A stretch of DNA of 51,978 nucleotides from Mycolicibacterium elephantis DSM 44368 (GCF_004014805.1 NZ_ATDN01000028.1:1-51978); one strand, 5' to 3'. Positions 38,304 to 47,151 are shown, numbered from the stretch's first letter. Notes: generated by a model not told the origin, from the sequence alone. Program-made: numbers and translations.

Positions 38304-39098
38304 ATGACGGACAATGAGGCAATGCTCGGAGTCATCGGAGGCAGCGGCTTCTACTCGTTCTTCGGCGCCGACGCCCGCAGCGTCACCCTCGACACCCCCT
38401 ACGGCGCGCCGAGCGGGGCGATCACCATCGGCACCGTCGGCGAGCACGAGGTCGCGTTCCTGCCCCGTCACGGCGTCAACCACGAGTTCTCCCCGCACAC
38501 CGTGCCCTACCGGGCCAACATGTGGGCGCTGCGCGCGCTGGGGGTGCGTCGGATCTTCGGGCCGTGCGCGGTCGGCAGCCTGACCCCGGATCTGGGGCCG
38601 GGCGCCACGGTGGTCCCCGATCAGCTCATCGACCGCACGGCCGAGCGCAAGGACACCTACTTCGACACCGGCGGAATCCACGTCAGCTTCGCCGACCCGT
38701 ACTGCCCGTCGCTGCGCGCCGCGGCCGCCGAGCTGCCCGGCGTGGTGGACGGCGGCACCATGGTGGTGATCCAGGGGCCGCGGTTCTCCACCAGGGCCGA
38801 GAGCCGATGGTTCGCGAGCCAGGGTTTCACGCTGATCAACATGACCGGATACCCCGAGGCGGTGCTGGCCCGTGAACTCGAAATGTGTTATGCCGCAATC
38901 GCTTTGGTGACTGATGTGGACGCCGGCATCGACGCCGCGAGCGCGGTCCGCGCGGTCGACGTGTTCGCCGAGTTCGAGCGCAACATGGTGCCGTTCCGCA
39001 AGCTGGTGCACGAGGCGATCGAGAACGTCGCCTCCGACCGCACCTGCACCCACTGCCTTGCGCACGAGGGTGTCTCGCTGCCCTTCGAGCTGCCGTGA
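38304..39098 (+). CDS. mtnP: S-methyl-5'-thioadenosine phosphorylase
   Basis: A 264-residue trimeric-type purine nucleoside phosphorylase that splits methylthioadenosine with phosphate. Signature blocks: GVIGGSGFYSFFG (phosphate site), FLPRHGVNHEFSPHTVPYRANMWAL in part, GTMVVIQGPRFSTRAES, and NMTGYPEAVLARE with the base-binding Asp later in TDVDAG. A C-terminal TCTHC pair is present. The M. tuberculosis counterpart is annotated pnp (Rv0535). ATG at 38322, with GACAAT 6 nt upstream as a possible -10, is an alternative leaderless start and would give MLGVIGGSG. Confidence 0.92.
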   Translation: MTDNEAMLGVIGGSGFYSFFGADARSVTLDTPYGAPSGAITIGTVGEHEVAFLPRHGVNHEFSPHTVPYRANMWALRALGVRRIFGPCAVGSLTPDLGPGATVVPDQLIDRTAERKDTYFDTGGIHVSFADPYCPSLRAAAAELPGVVDGGTMVVIQGPRFSTRAESRWFASQGFTLINMTGYPEAVLARELEMCYAAIALVTDVDAGIDAASAVRAVDVFAEFERNMVPFRKLVHEAIENVASDRTCTHCLAHEGVSLPFELP

Positions 39099-40126
39099 GA
39101 GTTCTGCTGACGGGCGCGGCGGGCTTCATCGGAGCCCGGATCGACGCCGCGCTGCGCGACGCCGGCCACGACGTCGTCGCCGTCGACGCCATGCTGCCCG
39201 CCGCGCACGGCTCCGGGGCGCAGGCGCCGGCCGACTGCCAGGTGGTCGACATCCGCGACGCGTCGGCGCTGGCCCCGCTGCTCGAGGGGGTGGATGCGGT
39301 GTGTCACCAGGCGGCAGTCGTCGGCGCCGGGGTCAACGCCGCCGACGCGCCGTCCTACGGCAGCCACAACGACTACGGCACCGCGGTGCTGCTCGCCGAG
39401 ATGTTCGCGGCCGGATGTGAGCGGCTGGTGCTGGCGTCGTCGATGGTGGTGTACGGGCAGGGCCGCTACGACTGTCCCGAGCACGGCCCGGTCGACCCGC
39501 ACCCGCGGACCCGCGAGGACCTCGACGCCGGAGTGTTCGACCACCGCTGCCCCATGTGCGGGACGCTGGTGCAGTGGCAACTGGTGACCGAGGACGCGCC
39601 GCTGCGGCCGCGCAGCCTGTACGCCGCCAGCAAGACCGCTCAGGAGCACTACGCGCTGGCATGGGCCGAGGCCACCGGCGGGGCGGTGACCGCGCTGCGC
39701 TATCACAACGTGTACGGGCCGCACATGCCGCGCGACACCCCGTATTCGGGCGTCGCCGCGATCTTTCGTTCCCAGCTGGAATCCAGGGATGTGCCAAGGG
39801 TTTTCGAGGACGGTGCGCAGATGCGCGACTTCGTCCACGTCGACGACGTCGCGGCGGCCAACGTGGCGGCGGTGGCGGCCAGGCTCGACGGGTTCACCGC
39901 GTTCAACGTGTGTTCGGGGCACCCGATCTCGATCAAGCAGGTGGCGACCGAGCTGTGTGAGGTGCGCGGGGACGCCCCGCCCGTCGTCACCGGGCAGTAC
40001 CGCAGCGGCGACGTCCGCCATATCGTCGCCGACCCGACGCGGGCGGCGCAGGTGCTGGGATTTCAGGCCGTCGTGGACCCGCGCGACGGACTGCGTGAGT
40101 TCGCGTTCGCGCCGTTGCGGTCCTGA
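39095..40126 (+). CDS. galE3: NAD-dependent epimerase/dehydratase (GalE3-like, Rv0536)
   Basis: A 343-residue extended short-chain dehydrogenase. NAD motif TGAAGFIG (6-13), catalytic YAASK (Y176, K180) with the Ser/Thr in LVLASSMVVYG. A Cys/His-bearing insert, YDCPEHG (127-130) and HRCPMCG (150-156), looks like a small zinc knuckle that is uncommon in GalE. Sugar substrate unknown. GTG overlaps the mtnP stop, and its stop overlaps the hydrolase ATG (TGATG). Confidence 0.87.
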   Translation: MRVLLTGAAGFIGARIDAALRDAGHDVVAVDAMLPAAHGSGAQAPADCQVVDIRDASALAPLLEGVDAVCHQAAVVGAGVNAADAPSYGSHNDYGTAVLLAEMFAAGCERLVLASSMVVYGQGRYDCPEHGPVDPHPRTREDLDAGVFDHRCPMCGTLVQWQLVTEDAPLRPRSLYAASKTAQEHYALAWAEATGGAVTALRYHNVYGPHMPRDTPYSGVAAIFRSQLESRDVPRVFEDGAQMRDFVHVDDVAAANVAAVAARLDGFTAFNVCSGHPISIKQVATELCEVRGDAPPVVTGQYRSGDVRHIVADPTRAAQVLGFQAVVDPRDGLREFAFAPLRS

Positions 40127-40941
40127 TGCGCCGCGCGGTCGTCGTTGTCGTTATGGTCACGCTTGTGACATCGGGACTGTTCGGGTTGCTCTGGTCGCAG
40201 CAGCGGCGGTTGATCTATTTCCCGTCGCCGGGTCCGGTCCCGTCGGCGGCGACGGTGCTGTCCAACGGACGCGACGTCGTCATCGAGACCGACGACGGAA
40301 TCCGGTTGGGCGCTTGGTATTTTCCGGTTGCGGGGGAGGCGCCCGCGGTGTTGGTGTTCAACGGCAACGGCGGTGACCGGTCGATGCGCTGGCCGCTGGC
40401 CGCGGCGCTGAACCGGATGGGTCTTTCGGTGTTGCTGTTCGACTACCGCGGCTACGGCGGCAATCTCGGCAGCCCCTCCGAGGACGGGCTGGCCGCCGAC
40501 GCGCGCGCCGCGCAGGAATGGCTCGCCGCGCAGCCGGGCGTCGAACAGATCGTGTACTTCGGCGAATCCCTCGGCGCCGCAGTGGCCGTCGGGCTCGCCG
40601 TGCAGCGCCCGCCCGCCGCGCTGATCCTGCGCTCACCGTTCACGTCGCTGGCCGACGTGGCCGCGGTGCACTACCCGTGGCTGCCCATGCGGCGGGTGCT
40701 GCTCGACCGGTATCCGTCGATCGACCGGATCGCGTCGGTGCGGGCGCCGCTGCTGGCGATCGCCGGCGACTCCGACGACATCGTTCCCGAGCAGCTGTCC
40801 CGACGGCTGTACGAGGCGGCCAACGCGCCCAAACGCTACGTGGTGGTGCCCGGCGCCGGGCACAACGACCGGGCGCTGCTCGACGGCACCAGGATGCTCG
40901 ACGCGATCGGTGGGTTCCTGTCATCGGCCGGTGTGCTTTAG
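40126..40941 (+). CDS. Membrane-anchored alpha/beta hydrolase
   Basis: A 271-residue serine hydrolase with an N-terminal membrane anchor (about 4-24). The nucleophile elbow is GESLG (S148), the acid lies in AGDSDDIVP (about D218) and the His in GAGHND (H246). FDYRGYGGN resembles the ABHD13/Bem46-like family. Substrate unknown. Start overlaps the epimerase stop by 1 nt. Confidence 0.87.
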   Translation: MRRAVVVVVMVTLVTSGLFGLLWSQQRRLIYFPSPGPVPSAATVLSNGRDVVIETDDGIRLGAWYFPVAGEAPAVLVFNGNGGDRSMRWPLAAALNRMGLSVLLFDYRGYGGNLGSPSEDGLAADARAAQEWLAAQPGVEQIVYFGESLGAAVAVGLAVQRPPAALILRSPFTSLADVAAVHYPWLPMRRVLLDRYPSIDRIASVRAPLLAIAGDSDDIVPEQLSRRLYEAANAPKRYVVVPGAGHNDRALLDGTRMLDAIGGFLSSAGVL

Positions 40942-40954
40942 CAATACTGGCTGT

Positions 40955-42082
40955 GTGAAACCCGCCATCTGCGAGCAGTTCGGAATCGACTTTCCGCTGT
41001 TCGCCTTCAGTCACTGCCGCGACGTGGTGGCCGCCGTGACCAACGCCGGAGGTTTCGGCGTGCTCGGCGCGACCGCGTACACCCCCGAACTGCTCGATCA
41101 GGAACTGTCCTGGATCGATGCGCACGTCAACGGCAAGCCGTACGGCCTCGACCTGATCGTGCCCGCCAAGTTCGAGGGCAAGGGCGAGAAGCTGTCCAGC
41201 AGCGCGCTGGCCAGCCGCATCCCCGAGGAGTACCGCAGCTACATCGACGAGCTGCTCGCCGAGCACGGCATCGAGCCCGACGAGTCGCCACGCACCGGCC
41301 CGCCGATGCTGTCCGGCAACACCGGCGAGGACCTGCTGCAGGTGGCGATGAGCCATCCGATCAAGCTGATCGCCAACGCGCTGGGCGTGCCGCCGGACTA
41401 CATGATCGAGGCGGGCAGGAGCAACGGCATTCCGGTCGCGGCGCTGGTCGGCGCCAAGGAGCACGCGGTCAAGCAGGTGCAGGCCGGTGTCGACCTGATC
41501 GTCGCGCAGGGCACCGAGGCCGGCGGGCACTGCGGTGAGGTGACGACGCTGGTGCTGGTGCCCGAGGTGATCGAAGCAATTGAGGCCGCCGGCGCGAAGG
41601 TGCCGGTGCTGGCCGCTGGCGGCATCGTCACCGGCAGGCAGATGGCGGGCTGCGTCGCGATGGGCGCCGACGGTGCCTGGACGGGCTCGGTGTGGCTGAC
41701 CACCGAGGAGGCCGAGACCGCTCCGTACACCGTGCAGAAGTTCCTCGCGGCGTCATCGCGCGACACCGTGCGCTCGGCGGGACGGACGGGAAAGCCGGCG
41801 CGCCAACTGGTTTCGGACTGGACGCAGGCCTGGCTGCCCAACAACGGCGGCCGTCAGCCGTTGCCGCTGCCGCTGCAGTCGATGCTGGCCGAACCTGTGG
41901 TGCGGCGCATCGACGTGCTCGCCGCGCAGGGCAATCCCGGCGCGCAGGCGTTGGCGACCTACTTCGTCGGCCAGGGCGTCGGGCTGATGAACAAGGTCAA
42001 GCCCGCCCGCGAGGTGGTGCGCGAGTTCATCGAGGACTACCTGGCCGCCACCGAACGGCTGAGCAACTCCCTGCCGGATTAG
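40955..42082 (+). CDS. Nitronate monooxygenase family protein
   Basis: A 375-residue FMN-dependent TIM-barrel protein of the 2-nitropropane dioxygenase/nitronate monooxygenase class. Blocks: AVTNAGGFGVLG, LIVAQGTEAGGHCG (FMN phosphate and catalytic His region) and VPVLAAGGIVTGRQMAGCVAMGADGAWTG. It may detoxify alkyl nitronates or act in acyl-lipid metabolism; substrate not known. GTG at 40955 is chosen for AATACT 6 nt upstream; this promoter would lie at the end of the hydrolase gene. Convergent with the next gene, overlapping by 4 nt. Confidence 0.88.
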   Translation: MKPAICEQFGIDFPLFAFSHCRDVVAAVTNAGGFGVLGATAYTPELLDQELSWIDAHVNGKPYGLDLIVPAKFEGKGEKLSSSALASRIPEEYRSYIDELLAEHGIEPDESPRTGPPMLSGNTGEDLLQVAMSHPIKLIANALGVPPDYMIEAGRSNGIPVAALVGAKEHAVKQVQAGVDLIVAQGTEAGGHCGEVTTLVLVPEVIEAIEAAGAKVPVLAAGGIVTGRQMAGCVAMGADGAWTGSVWLTTEEAETAPYTVQKFLAASSRDTVRSAGRTGKPARQLVSDWTQAWLPNNGGRQPLPLPLQSMLAEPVVRRIDVLAAQGNPGAQALATYFVGQGVGLMNKVKPAREVVREFIEDYLAATERLSNSLPD

Positions 42083-42537
42083 TCGGCGGTTTCGGTGTAG
42101 GTGATCCGCACCGAGATCGGGTCGCTCTCCATCGCGCGCATGGTCGCTGCCGTCGCCGCCTGGCCGACCCGGCCGCGGCCGCCGAAGCTGCGGGCGCGGG
42201 CGCGCACGTCGTCGTCGGGCTCGAAAGTCGCGATGCCGCTGCGCCATTCGTCGCCGACCCGCACCCGCACGTTCGGGTTGGCCGCGATGTTGTGCGCCCA
42301 TCCGGCGCGGCGGCCGTGCTGGGAGATCACCCACACGCCCCCGTCGTCGGCGCGCCCGACCAGCGGCACCCGTCGCGGTTCACCGCTCTTGCGCCCGACG
42401 GTCTCCAGTTCGACCATCAGCGGCGCTCGCAGTCCGAGCCGGTCCAGTAGCGCGACGGCCGGATTCATCACCGTCCTTCCGAGCTGCCGCTCCCACTTGA
42501 ACTTGCGCAGCGCTTTGTCCGCGGGTCGGGTTGTCAT
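42079..42537 (-). CDS. Deazaflavin (F420)-dependent nitroreductase family protein
   Basis: A 152-residue Ddn-family split-barrel protein with VGRKSGEPRRVPLVG, the family's F420-phosphate-binding block, and GWAHNIAANPNVRVRVG. A Shine-Dalgarno AGGAGG lies upstream of the ATG. It is a third member of the family in the window after the pair at 19643-20429. Confidence 0.85.
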   Translation of the reverse strand: MTTRPADKALRKFKWERQLGRTVMNPAVALLDRLGLRAPLMVELETVGRKSGEPRRVPLVGRADDGGVWVISQHGRRAGWAHNIAANPNVRVRVGDEWRSGIATFEPDDDVRARARSFGGRGRVGQAATAATMRAMESDPISVRITYTETAD

Positions 42538-42601
42538 GCGCCCTCCTAGGGGTTGAGTGATCTCTGAACCACAACCGCGAGGCCGCGGGCCCGATTCCCG
42601 A

Positions 42602-42607
42602 TAGCCT
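42602..42607 (+). promoter_or_regulatory. Candidate -10 box of the GT2 gene
   Basis: TAGCCT at 42602-42607 is followed by 7 nt and the GTG at 42615, again suggesting a leaderless transcript. Confidence 0.45.
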
Positions 42608-42614
42608 CCAAAAG

Positions 42615-43259
42615 GTGTCGGTGACTGTGGTGCTGCCCTGTCTCAACGAGGCCGCATCGCTGCCCGGCGTGCTCGCCGCGATGCCCGCCGGCTACCGGCC
42701 GCTGGTCGTCGACAACAACAGCACCGACGACACCGCGCAGGTGGCGCGGCGGCACGGCGCCGACGTCGTCGTCGAACCCCAGCCGGGATACGGGGCGGCC
42801 GTGCACGCCGGGGTGGTGGCGGCGACGACGCCGATCGTCGCCGTGCTCGACGGCGACGGCTCCCTCGATCCTGGTGACCTGCCCCGACTCGTCGAGGAGC
42901 TCGAGCGAGCCGACATGGCGATCGGCCGACGACGCCCGACCCCGGGGCTGCGGTGGCCCTGGCACGCGCGGCTGGGCACCGCGGCGGTGTGCTGGCGGCT
43001 GCGCCGACGCCACGGTCTGCCGGTGCACGACATCGCGCCGATGCGGGTCGCGCGGCGCGACGACCTGTTGAGCCTGGGTGTGGCGGACCGCCGGTCGGGG
43101 TACCCGCTGGAACTGCTGGTCCGGGCGGCCGCCGCGGGCTGGCATGTGGTGGAGCGCGACGTCGCCTACGGGCCGCGGACCGGCGGGAAGTCGAAGGTCA
43201 GCGGATCGCTGCGCGGCAGTGTGGTGGCGGCCCTGGACTTCTGGCGGGTGATCTCGTGA
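42615..43259 (+). CDS. Glycosyltransferase family 2 (dolichyl-phosphate mannose synthase-like, Rv0539)
   Basis: A 214-residue GT-A fold enzyme: TVVLPCLNEAASL at the start, VVDNNSTDDT, and the metal-binding DGDGSLDP. It lacks membrane helices, so it is shorter than polyprenyl-phosphate mannose synthases with anchors. It likely moves a sugar from a nucleotide donor to a lipid carrier. Stop overlaps the next GTG. Confidence 0.85.
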   Translation: MSVTVVLPCLNEAASLPGVLAAMPAGYRPLVVDNNSTDDTAQVARRHGADVVVEPQPGYGAAVHAGVVAATTPIVAVLDGDGSLDPGDLPRLVEELERADMAIGRRRPTPGLRWPWHARLGTAAVCWRLRRRHGLPVHDIAPMRVARRDDLLSLGVADRRSGYPLELLVRAAAAGWHVVERDVAYGPRTGGKSKVSGSLRGSVVAALDFWRVIS

Positions 43260-43978
43260 CGGTGCTACCTGTGGTCGGGCTGATCGTCGCCAAGGCGCCG
43301 GTGCCCGGGCTCGCCAAGACGCGGCTGGCCGCCTCGATCGGCGCACGGGCCGCCGCCGACATCGCCGCCGCCTCACTCCTGGACAGCCTCGACGCCATGA
43401 TCGCCGCCCCGCTGCGCAACCGGGTGGTCGCGTTGGCCGGTGACATCGACGCCGGCTGCCGCGCCGACGAGATCCGCGAGTGCCTCACGGAATTCACCGT
43501 GGTGCCGCAGCGAGGCGCGGACTTCGCCGAACGCCTCGCCAACGCGCACCACGACGCCGCGGACGCGACCGGCCACCGCACCCTGCTGCAGATCGGAATG
43601 GACACCCCGCAGGTGTCGGCCGACATGCTCGACGAATGCGCGCGTGAACTGCTTGGCGCGCAGGCCGTTCTCGGGCTCGCGAAGGACGGCGGCTGGTGGG
43701 TGCTCGGCGTGTCCGACACCGGGATGGCCGAATGCCTTCGCGGCGTGCCGATGTCGCGCTGGGACACCGGTGCGCTGACCCTCGCGGCGTTGTATGCCGG
43801 GGGAATCGACGTGCGGCTGGTCGCCGAACTCGCCGACTTCGACACCGTCGAGGACCTCGAGGCCGTGCGCCGGGTCTGCCCCGCGGGCAGCCGCTTCGTC
43901 GAGGCGACCCGTGTGCGCGGGCGCTGGCCGGCTGCGGGCCCGTCACCAGTTGGTCAGGATCAGGTGGTTGAGGGCTAG
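43256..43978 (+). CDS. DUF2064 / TIGR04282 glycosyltransferase-like protein (Rv0540)
   Basis: A 240-residue GT-A-like protein: VAKAPVPGLAKTRLA (nucleotide-binding start), LLQIGMDTPQVS, and LGLAKDGGWWVLGV are the family blocks. It belongs with the preceding GT2 gene, as these two families are commonly paired. The C-terminal 12 codons overlap the convergent membrane gene by 36 nt. Activity unknown. Confidence 0.85.
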   Translation: MTVLPVVGLIVAKAPVPGLAKTRLAASIGARAAADIAAASLLDSLDAMIAAPLRNRVVALAGDIDAGCRADEIRECLTEFTVVPQRGADFAERLANAHHDAADATGHRTLLQIGMDTPQVSADMLDECARELLGAQAVLGLAKDGGWWVLGVSDTGMAECLRGVPMSRWDTGALTLAALYAGGIDVRLVAELADFDTVEDLEAVRRVCPAGSRFVEATRVRGRWPAAGPSPVGQDQVVEG

Positions 43979-45298
43979 CGCGCCGACGACGTTGAGCGCC
44001 AACCACCAGCGATGCGACCGCTGCGGCAGTAGCGCCGCCGCGGCGGGCAACCACACTGTGAACGGCAGCCAGATCCGTTCTGTCTCGGCCTTGCTCAGCA
44101 TCGACAGGTCGGCGAACGCGATCGCCAACAGCACGCCGATCACCACCAGGTGCAGGCCGCTGCGCCGTTTGATCGCCGCGATGTCGAAGACGCGCCCGAT
44201 GCCGGCCACACTGCCCAGCCCGATCGCACACACCACCGACGCCAAGTTCGCCCACGACCAGTACTGGAACGGCCGGTCGTTGGCGATGCCCTGCCAATAG
44301 CGTTCCTGCACAAGCAGATAGCCGTCGAACCACCAGAACCCGGCCGCGGCGAACACCACGACCACCGCGACGGCCGCCACCACCGCCGGGACCAGCACCC
44401 GCAACGCCGACCGCCACGACGGTGCACACACCAGCACCACCAGCGCGGGCAGCGCCATCAACACCAGGCCGTAGTTGAGAAAGGTCCCCCAGACCAACAA
44501 CAATCCGGCACCCACGGCGGCCAGCCCAGGCCATGGCCCGCGCCCCCGAACCGCCAACGCCAACAACGCGATACCCCACGCCGCCACGCCTGCGAAGTAG
44601 CCGTCGGCCGATACCGCGATCCAGATCGCGGTGGGCGCCACCGCCACGAACGGCGCCGCCAGCCGCGCCGTCTGCTCGCCGGCCAACGCGCGCACCGCGA
44701 CCAGGACAGCCGCCGCGGCGCTGGATCCCACGAGCAGGCACAGCAGCGCCGCCCACGCGCCGCCGCCCAACCCGATGCGGTCCAGCCACACGAACGTCAG
44801 CAGCGCGCCCGGCGGATGCCCCGACACGTGCGTGATCCACGAATCCGGTTGATAGTCCAGAATTCTGTCGGCGAAGGTGCGCACCGCCTCGGGGATGTCG
44901 GTGACGGTGGGCACTTGACGCAGGTACTCGTGCCGGGCCGTGAGCCGGCCGGCGAAACCGCGCTGCCAGCCGTCGATCATGGCCAGCGAGAACGCCCAGG
45001 CGCACGCGGTCACCCATGTCACCCACGGCAGCGCGCGCCACGGCAACCGCTGTGCGAGTGCCGGGCCCCACAGCACCGCGGCCACGCCGAGCACGATCGC
45101 GGGCGCCGTGCCCCAGCCGACGTGCGCGTTCCACCATCCGAAAATCGGTGCGGTGTCGGCGAAGGCGTGCAAGCGACTGGGTGTCGCGTTGATCAGCGGC
45201 GTGACGATGCCGAGGTCCAGGTGCGGGACCACGAACGCCGCGAGGACCAGCAGCACCCCGACGGCGACCGCCACCGCCTCCCTGCGACTCGTTCGCAT
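43943..45298 (-). CDS. Polytopic membrane protein, GT-C glycosyltransferase-like (Rv0541c)
   Basis: A 451-residue protein with about ten or eleven membrane helices. The first extracytoplasmic loop contains acidic residues and HVSGHPPGA, a layout like GT-C mannosyl- or arabinosyltransferases using polyprenyl-phosphate sugars, which the adjacent GT2 gene could supply. A catalytic Asp cannot be assigned with confidence. ATG at 45298. Confidence 0.75.
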   Translation of the reverse strand: MRTSRREAVAVAVGVLLVLAAFVVPHLDLGIVTPLINATPSRLHAFADTAPIFGWWNAHVGWGTAPAIVLGVAAVLWGPALAQRLPWRALPWVTWVTACAWAFSLAMIDGWQRGFAGRLTARHEYLRQVPTVTDIPEAVRTFADRILDYQPDSWITHVSGHPPGALLTFVWLDRIGLGGGAWAALLCLLVGSSAAAAVLVAVRALAGEQTARLAAPFVAVAPTAIWIAVSADGYFAGVAAWGIALLALAVRGRGPWPGLAAVGAGLLLVWGTFLNYGLVLMALPALVVLVCAPSWRSALRVLVPAVVAAVAVVVVFAAAGFWWFDGYLLVQERYWQGIANDRPFQYWSWANLASVVCAIGLGSVAGIGRVFDIAAIKRRSGLHLVVIGVLLAIAFADLSMLSKAETERIWLPFTVWLPAAAALLPQRSHRWWLALNVVGALALNHLILTNW

Positions 45299-45315
45299 GC
45301 GGTCACCTTAGTGGT

Positions 45316-45364
45316 GATCTCGGTGTAGTTCGTCACGCTCACCGTGACGAACTGCACCGAAATC
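45316..45364. terminator. Long hairpin after the PNPOx-fold gene
   Basis: Arms 45316-45337 and 45343-45364 pair at 20 of 22 positions with a 5-nt loop; the inner 11 bp (AGTTCGTCACG / CGTGACGAACT) are perfect. It overlaps the stop codon of the minus-strand gene at 45363 and may end its transcript. No T-run is present, so it could instead be a mobile palindromic repeat. Confidence 0.6.
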
Positions 45365-45977
45365 AGTACAGGCGTTCGCGGGTCTTGGCCTCGCTGTAGT
45401 AGTCCTCGAGCTCCGCGTCGCTCCAGTCGCTGCGTAGAGCCTTGAGCAGCTGCGCGACACTGGGCAGCGCCGAGGGGTTCCACGTCGACGGGTTCCACGC
45501 GTCCGAGCGCAGAAATGCCTTGGCGCAGTGGAAGAAGACCTCGTCGACCGACACCTCGAGGGCGAGCAGCGGTCGACGGCCCTTGATCGCGAGCGCATCG
45601 AAATAGTCGGCGTCGGACAGGATTCGGGCCGTGCCGTTGATGCGCAGCGTGTCCCCGCGGCCGGGGATCAGAAACAGCGTGCCGACATGGGGGTTCTGCA
45701 GCACGTTGCGGTACCCGTCGACGCGCTTGTTGCCGGGCCGCTCGGGGATCGCGATCGTCGTGTCGTCGAGGACGTGGACGAACCCGGGCGGATCGCCCTT
45801 CGGCGACACGTCGACGCGGCCGCGCGCGTCGGTCGTCGCCACAAAACACAGCGGGGAGTGCGCCAGCCAGTCGCGCTGCACGGGCGAGAGCCGGTCCTTC
45901 ACCTTGTTGGCGACGTAGACGTCGGGCTCGCCGACGACCGCCCGCAGTTCCTCGATGGTCCCGACTTCGCGACGCAT
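45363..45977 (-). CDS. Pyridoxamine 5'-phosphate oxidase family protein
   Basis: A 204-residue split-barrel flavin/F420 protein: VQRDWLAHSPLCFVATTDARGRVDVSPKGDPPGFV in pieces shows the family's strand pair, then NKRVDGYRNVLQNPHVGTLFLIPG. Related mycobacterial proteins bind FMN or F420. ATG at 45977, with CATGAT 6 nt upstream as a possible -10. It lies 2 nt after menE on the same strand and may belong to that operon as well. Confidence 0.83.
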   Translation of the reverse strand: MRREVGTIEELRAVVGEPDVYVANKVKDRLSPVQRDWLAHSPLCFVATTDARGRVDVSPKGDPPGFVHVLDDTTIAIPERPGNKRVDGYRNVLQNPHVGTLFLIPGRGDTLRINGTARILSDADYFDALAIKGRRPLLALEVSVDEVFFHCAKAFLRSDAWNPSTWNPSALPSVAQLLKALRSDWSDAELEDYYSEAKTRERLY

Positions 45978-45979
45978 CG

Positions 45980-47104
45980 TCACATCATGCCGTGGCCGGT
46001 GAACCGGGCCGCCAGCGCCCGGCGGTCCACCTTGCCGATCCCGCGGCGTGGCAGCTTGTCGACGACGTGGATCTCCCGCGGTGCCGCGGTGACGTCCAGC
46101 GTCTGCGCGACGTGCTCGCGCAACGCCGCCACCGTGGGCGCGGCCGCCCCCGGCGCGACGACGACGGCCGCCGCTACCCGCTGGCCCAGCCGGTCGTCGG
46201 GCACCCCGAACACCGCGCACTCGGCCACGGCCGGATGCGTCGCCAACGCCGCCTCCACCAGCTGCGGCAGCACGGTCAACCCGCCGGTGCTGATCGCCTC
46301 GTCGACCCGGCCCAGCACCGTCAACCGTCCTGAGTCATCGAGCGCACCAAGGTCGTCGGTGCGAAACCAGCCGGACTCGGCGAACGGATCGGGCTCGACC
46401 GGGTTGCGGTAGCCCTTGGCGATGGTCGCGCCGCCCAGCACCACGCGGCCCTGGTTTGATGTCCCGGCTCCAGCCTGGATCCGCACACGCACCCCGTCCA
46501 GCGCCACCCCGTCGTACACGCAGCCGCCGGCGGTTTCGCTCATCCCGTAGGTGCGGACCACCGCGATACCGGCCTCCGCGGCGCGGCGCCCCAACTCACC
46601 GGGCAGGGGGCCGCCACCGATCAGCACCGCGTCCAGCGACGCGAGCGCGGCCGTCGCCGCCGCATCACCCAACGCCTTGGCCAGTTGCACCGCCACCAGC
46701 GAGGCATACCGGCGGCCCGGGCCCAACGACGACACGGCCGAAACCAGCTCGGCCACGGAGAAACTCGGCGTGATCGCCGCCGGTGTCGTGCCCGCGACGA
46801 CGCTGCGCACCAGCACCTGCAGCCCCGCGACGTGATGGGCGGGCAGCGCGAGCAGCCATCGGCCGGGACCGCCCAACCGGGCGTGCGTGGCGTCGGCGCT
46901 GGCCGTCAACGCCGCGGCGGTCAGCATGGCGCCCTTGGGAACCCCCGTGGTGCCGGACGTGGACACCACGACGGCGACGTCGTCGTGGATCTCGTCACCG
47001 GCGCGCAACGACGTTGTCAGCAACGAGGTTTCGCGCGCGTCGTCTGCTGGAACCGGCAGCACGGACAGCCTCCCGTCGAGCGCATCCGCCACGACGGGCA
47101 GCAT
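45980..47104 (-). CDS. menE: o-succinylbenzoate-CoA ligase
   Basis: A 374-residue, short member of the ANL adenylating family that activates o-succinylbenzoate with CoA in menaquinone synthesis. Motifs: STSGTTGVPKGA (48-59, P-loop), RTYGMSETAGG (A5), WFRTDDLG (A7), and the C-terminal Lys in GIGKVDRRAL (A10). The ATG at 47104 is the only usual start in the frame after the upstream gene; a possible extension reads through codons without a start. It shares the pathway with menA at 37416. Confidence 0.93.
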   Translation of the reverse strand: MLPVVADALDGRLSVLPVPADDARETSLLTTSLRAGDEIHDDVAVVVSTSGTTGVPKGAMLTAAALTASADATHARLGGPGRWLLALPAHHVAGLQVLVRSVVAGTTPAAITPSFSVAELVSAVSSLGPGRRYASLVAVQLAKALGDAAATAALASLDAVLIGGGPLPGELGRRAAEAGIAVVRTYGMSETAGGCVYDGVALDGVRVRIQAGAGTSNQGRVVLGGATIAKGYRNPVEPDPFAESGWFRTDDLGALDDSGRLTVLGRVDEAISTGGLTVLPQLVEAALATHPAVAECAVFGVPDDRLGQRVAAAVVVAPGAAAPTVAALREHVAQTLDVTAAPREIHVVDKLPRRGIGKVDRRALAARFTGHGMM

Positions 47105-47151
47105 CGACAGCGCCGACGCATCGGATGCGACGGCGACGGGGCGCAGGACGG

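Noticed and set aside
44655..44670. CGTCTGCTCGCCGG match to the palindrome family
   Set aside because: Only one arm is present and it lies in the ordinary coding sequence of the GT-C-like gene, so chance is likely.
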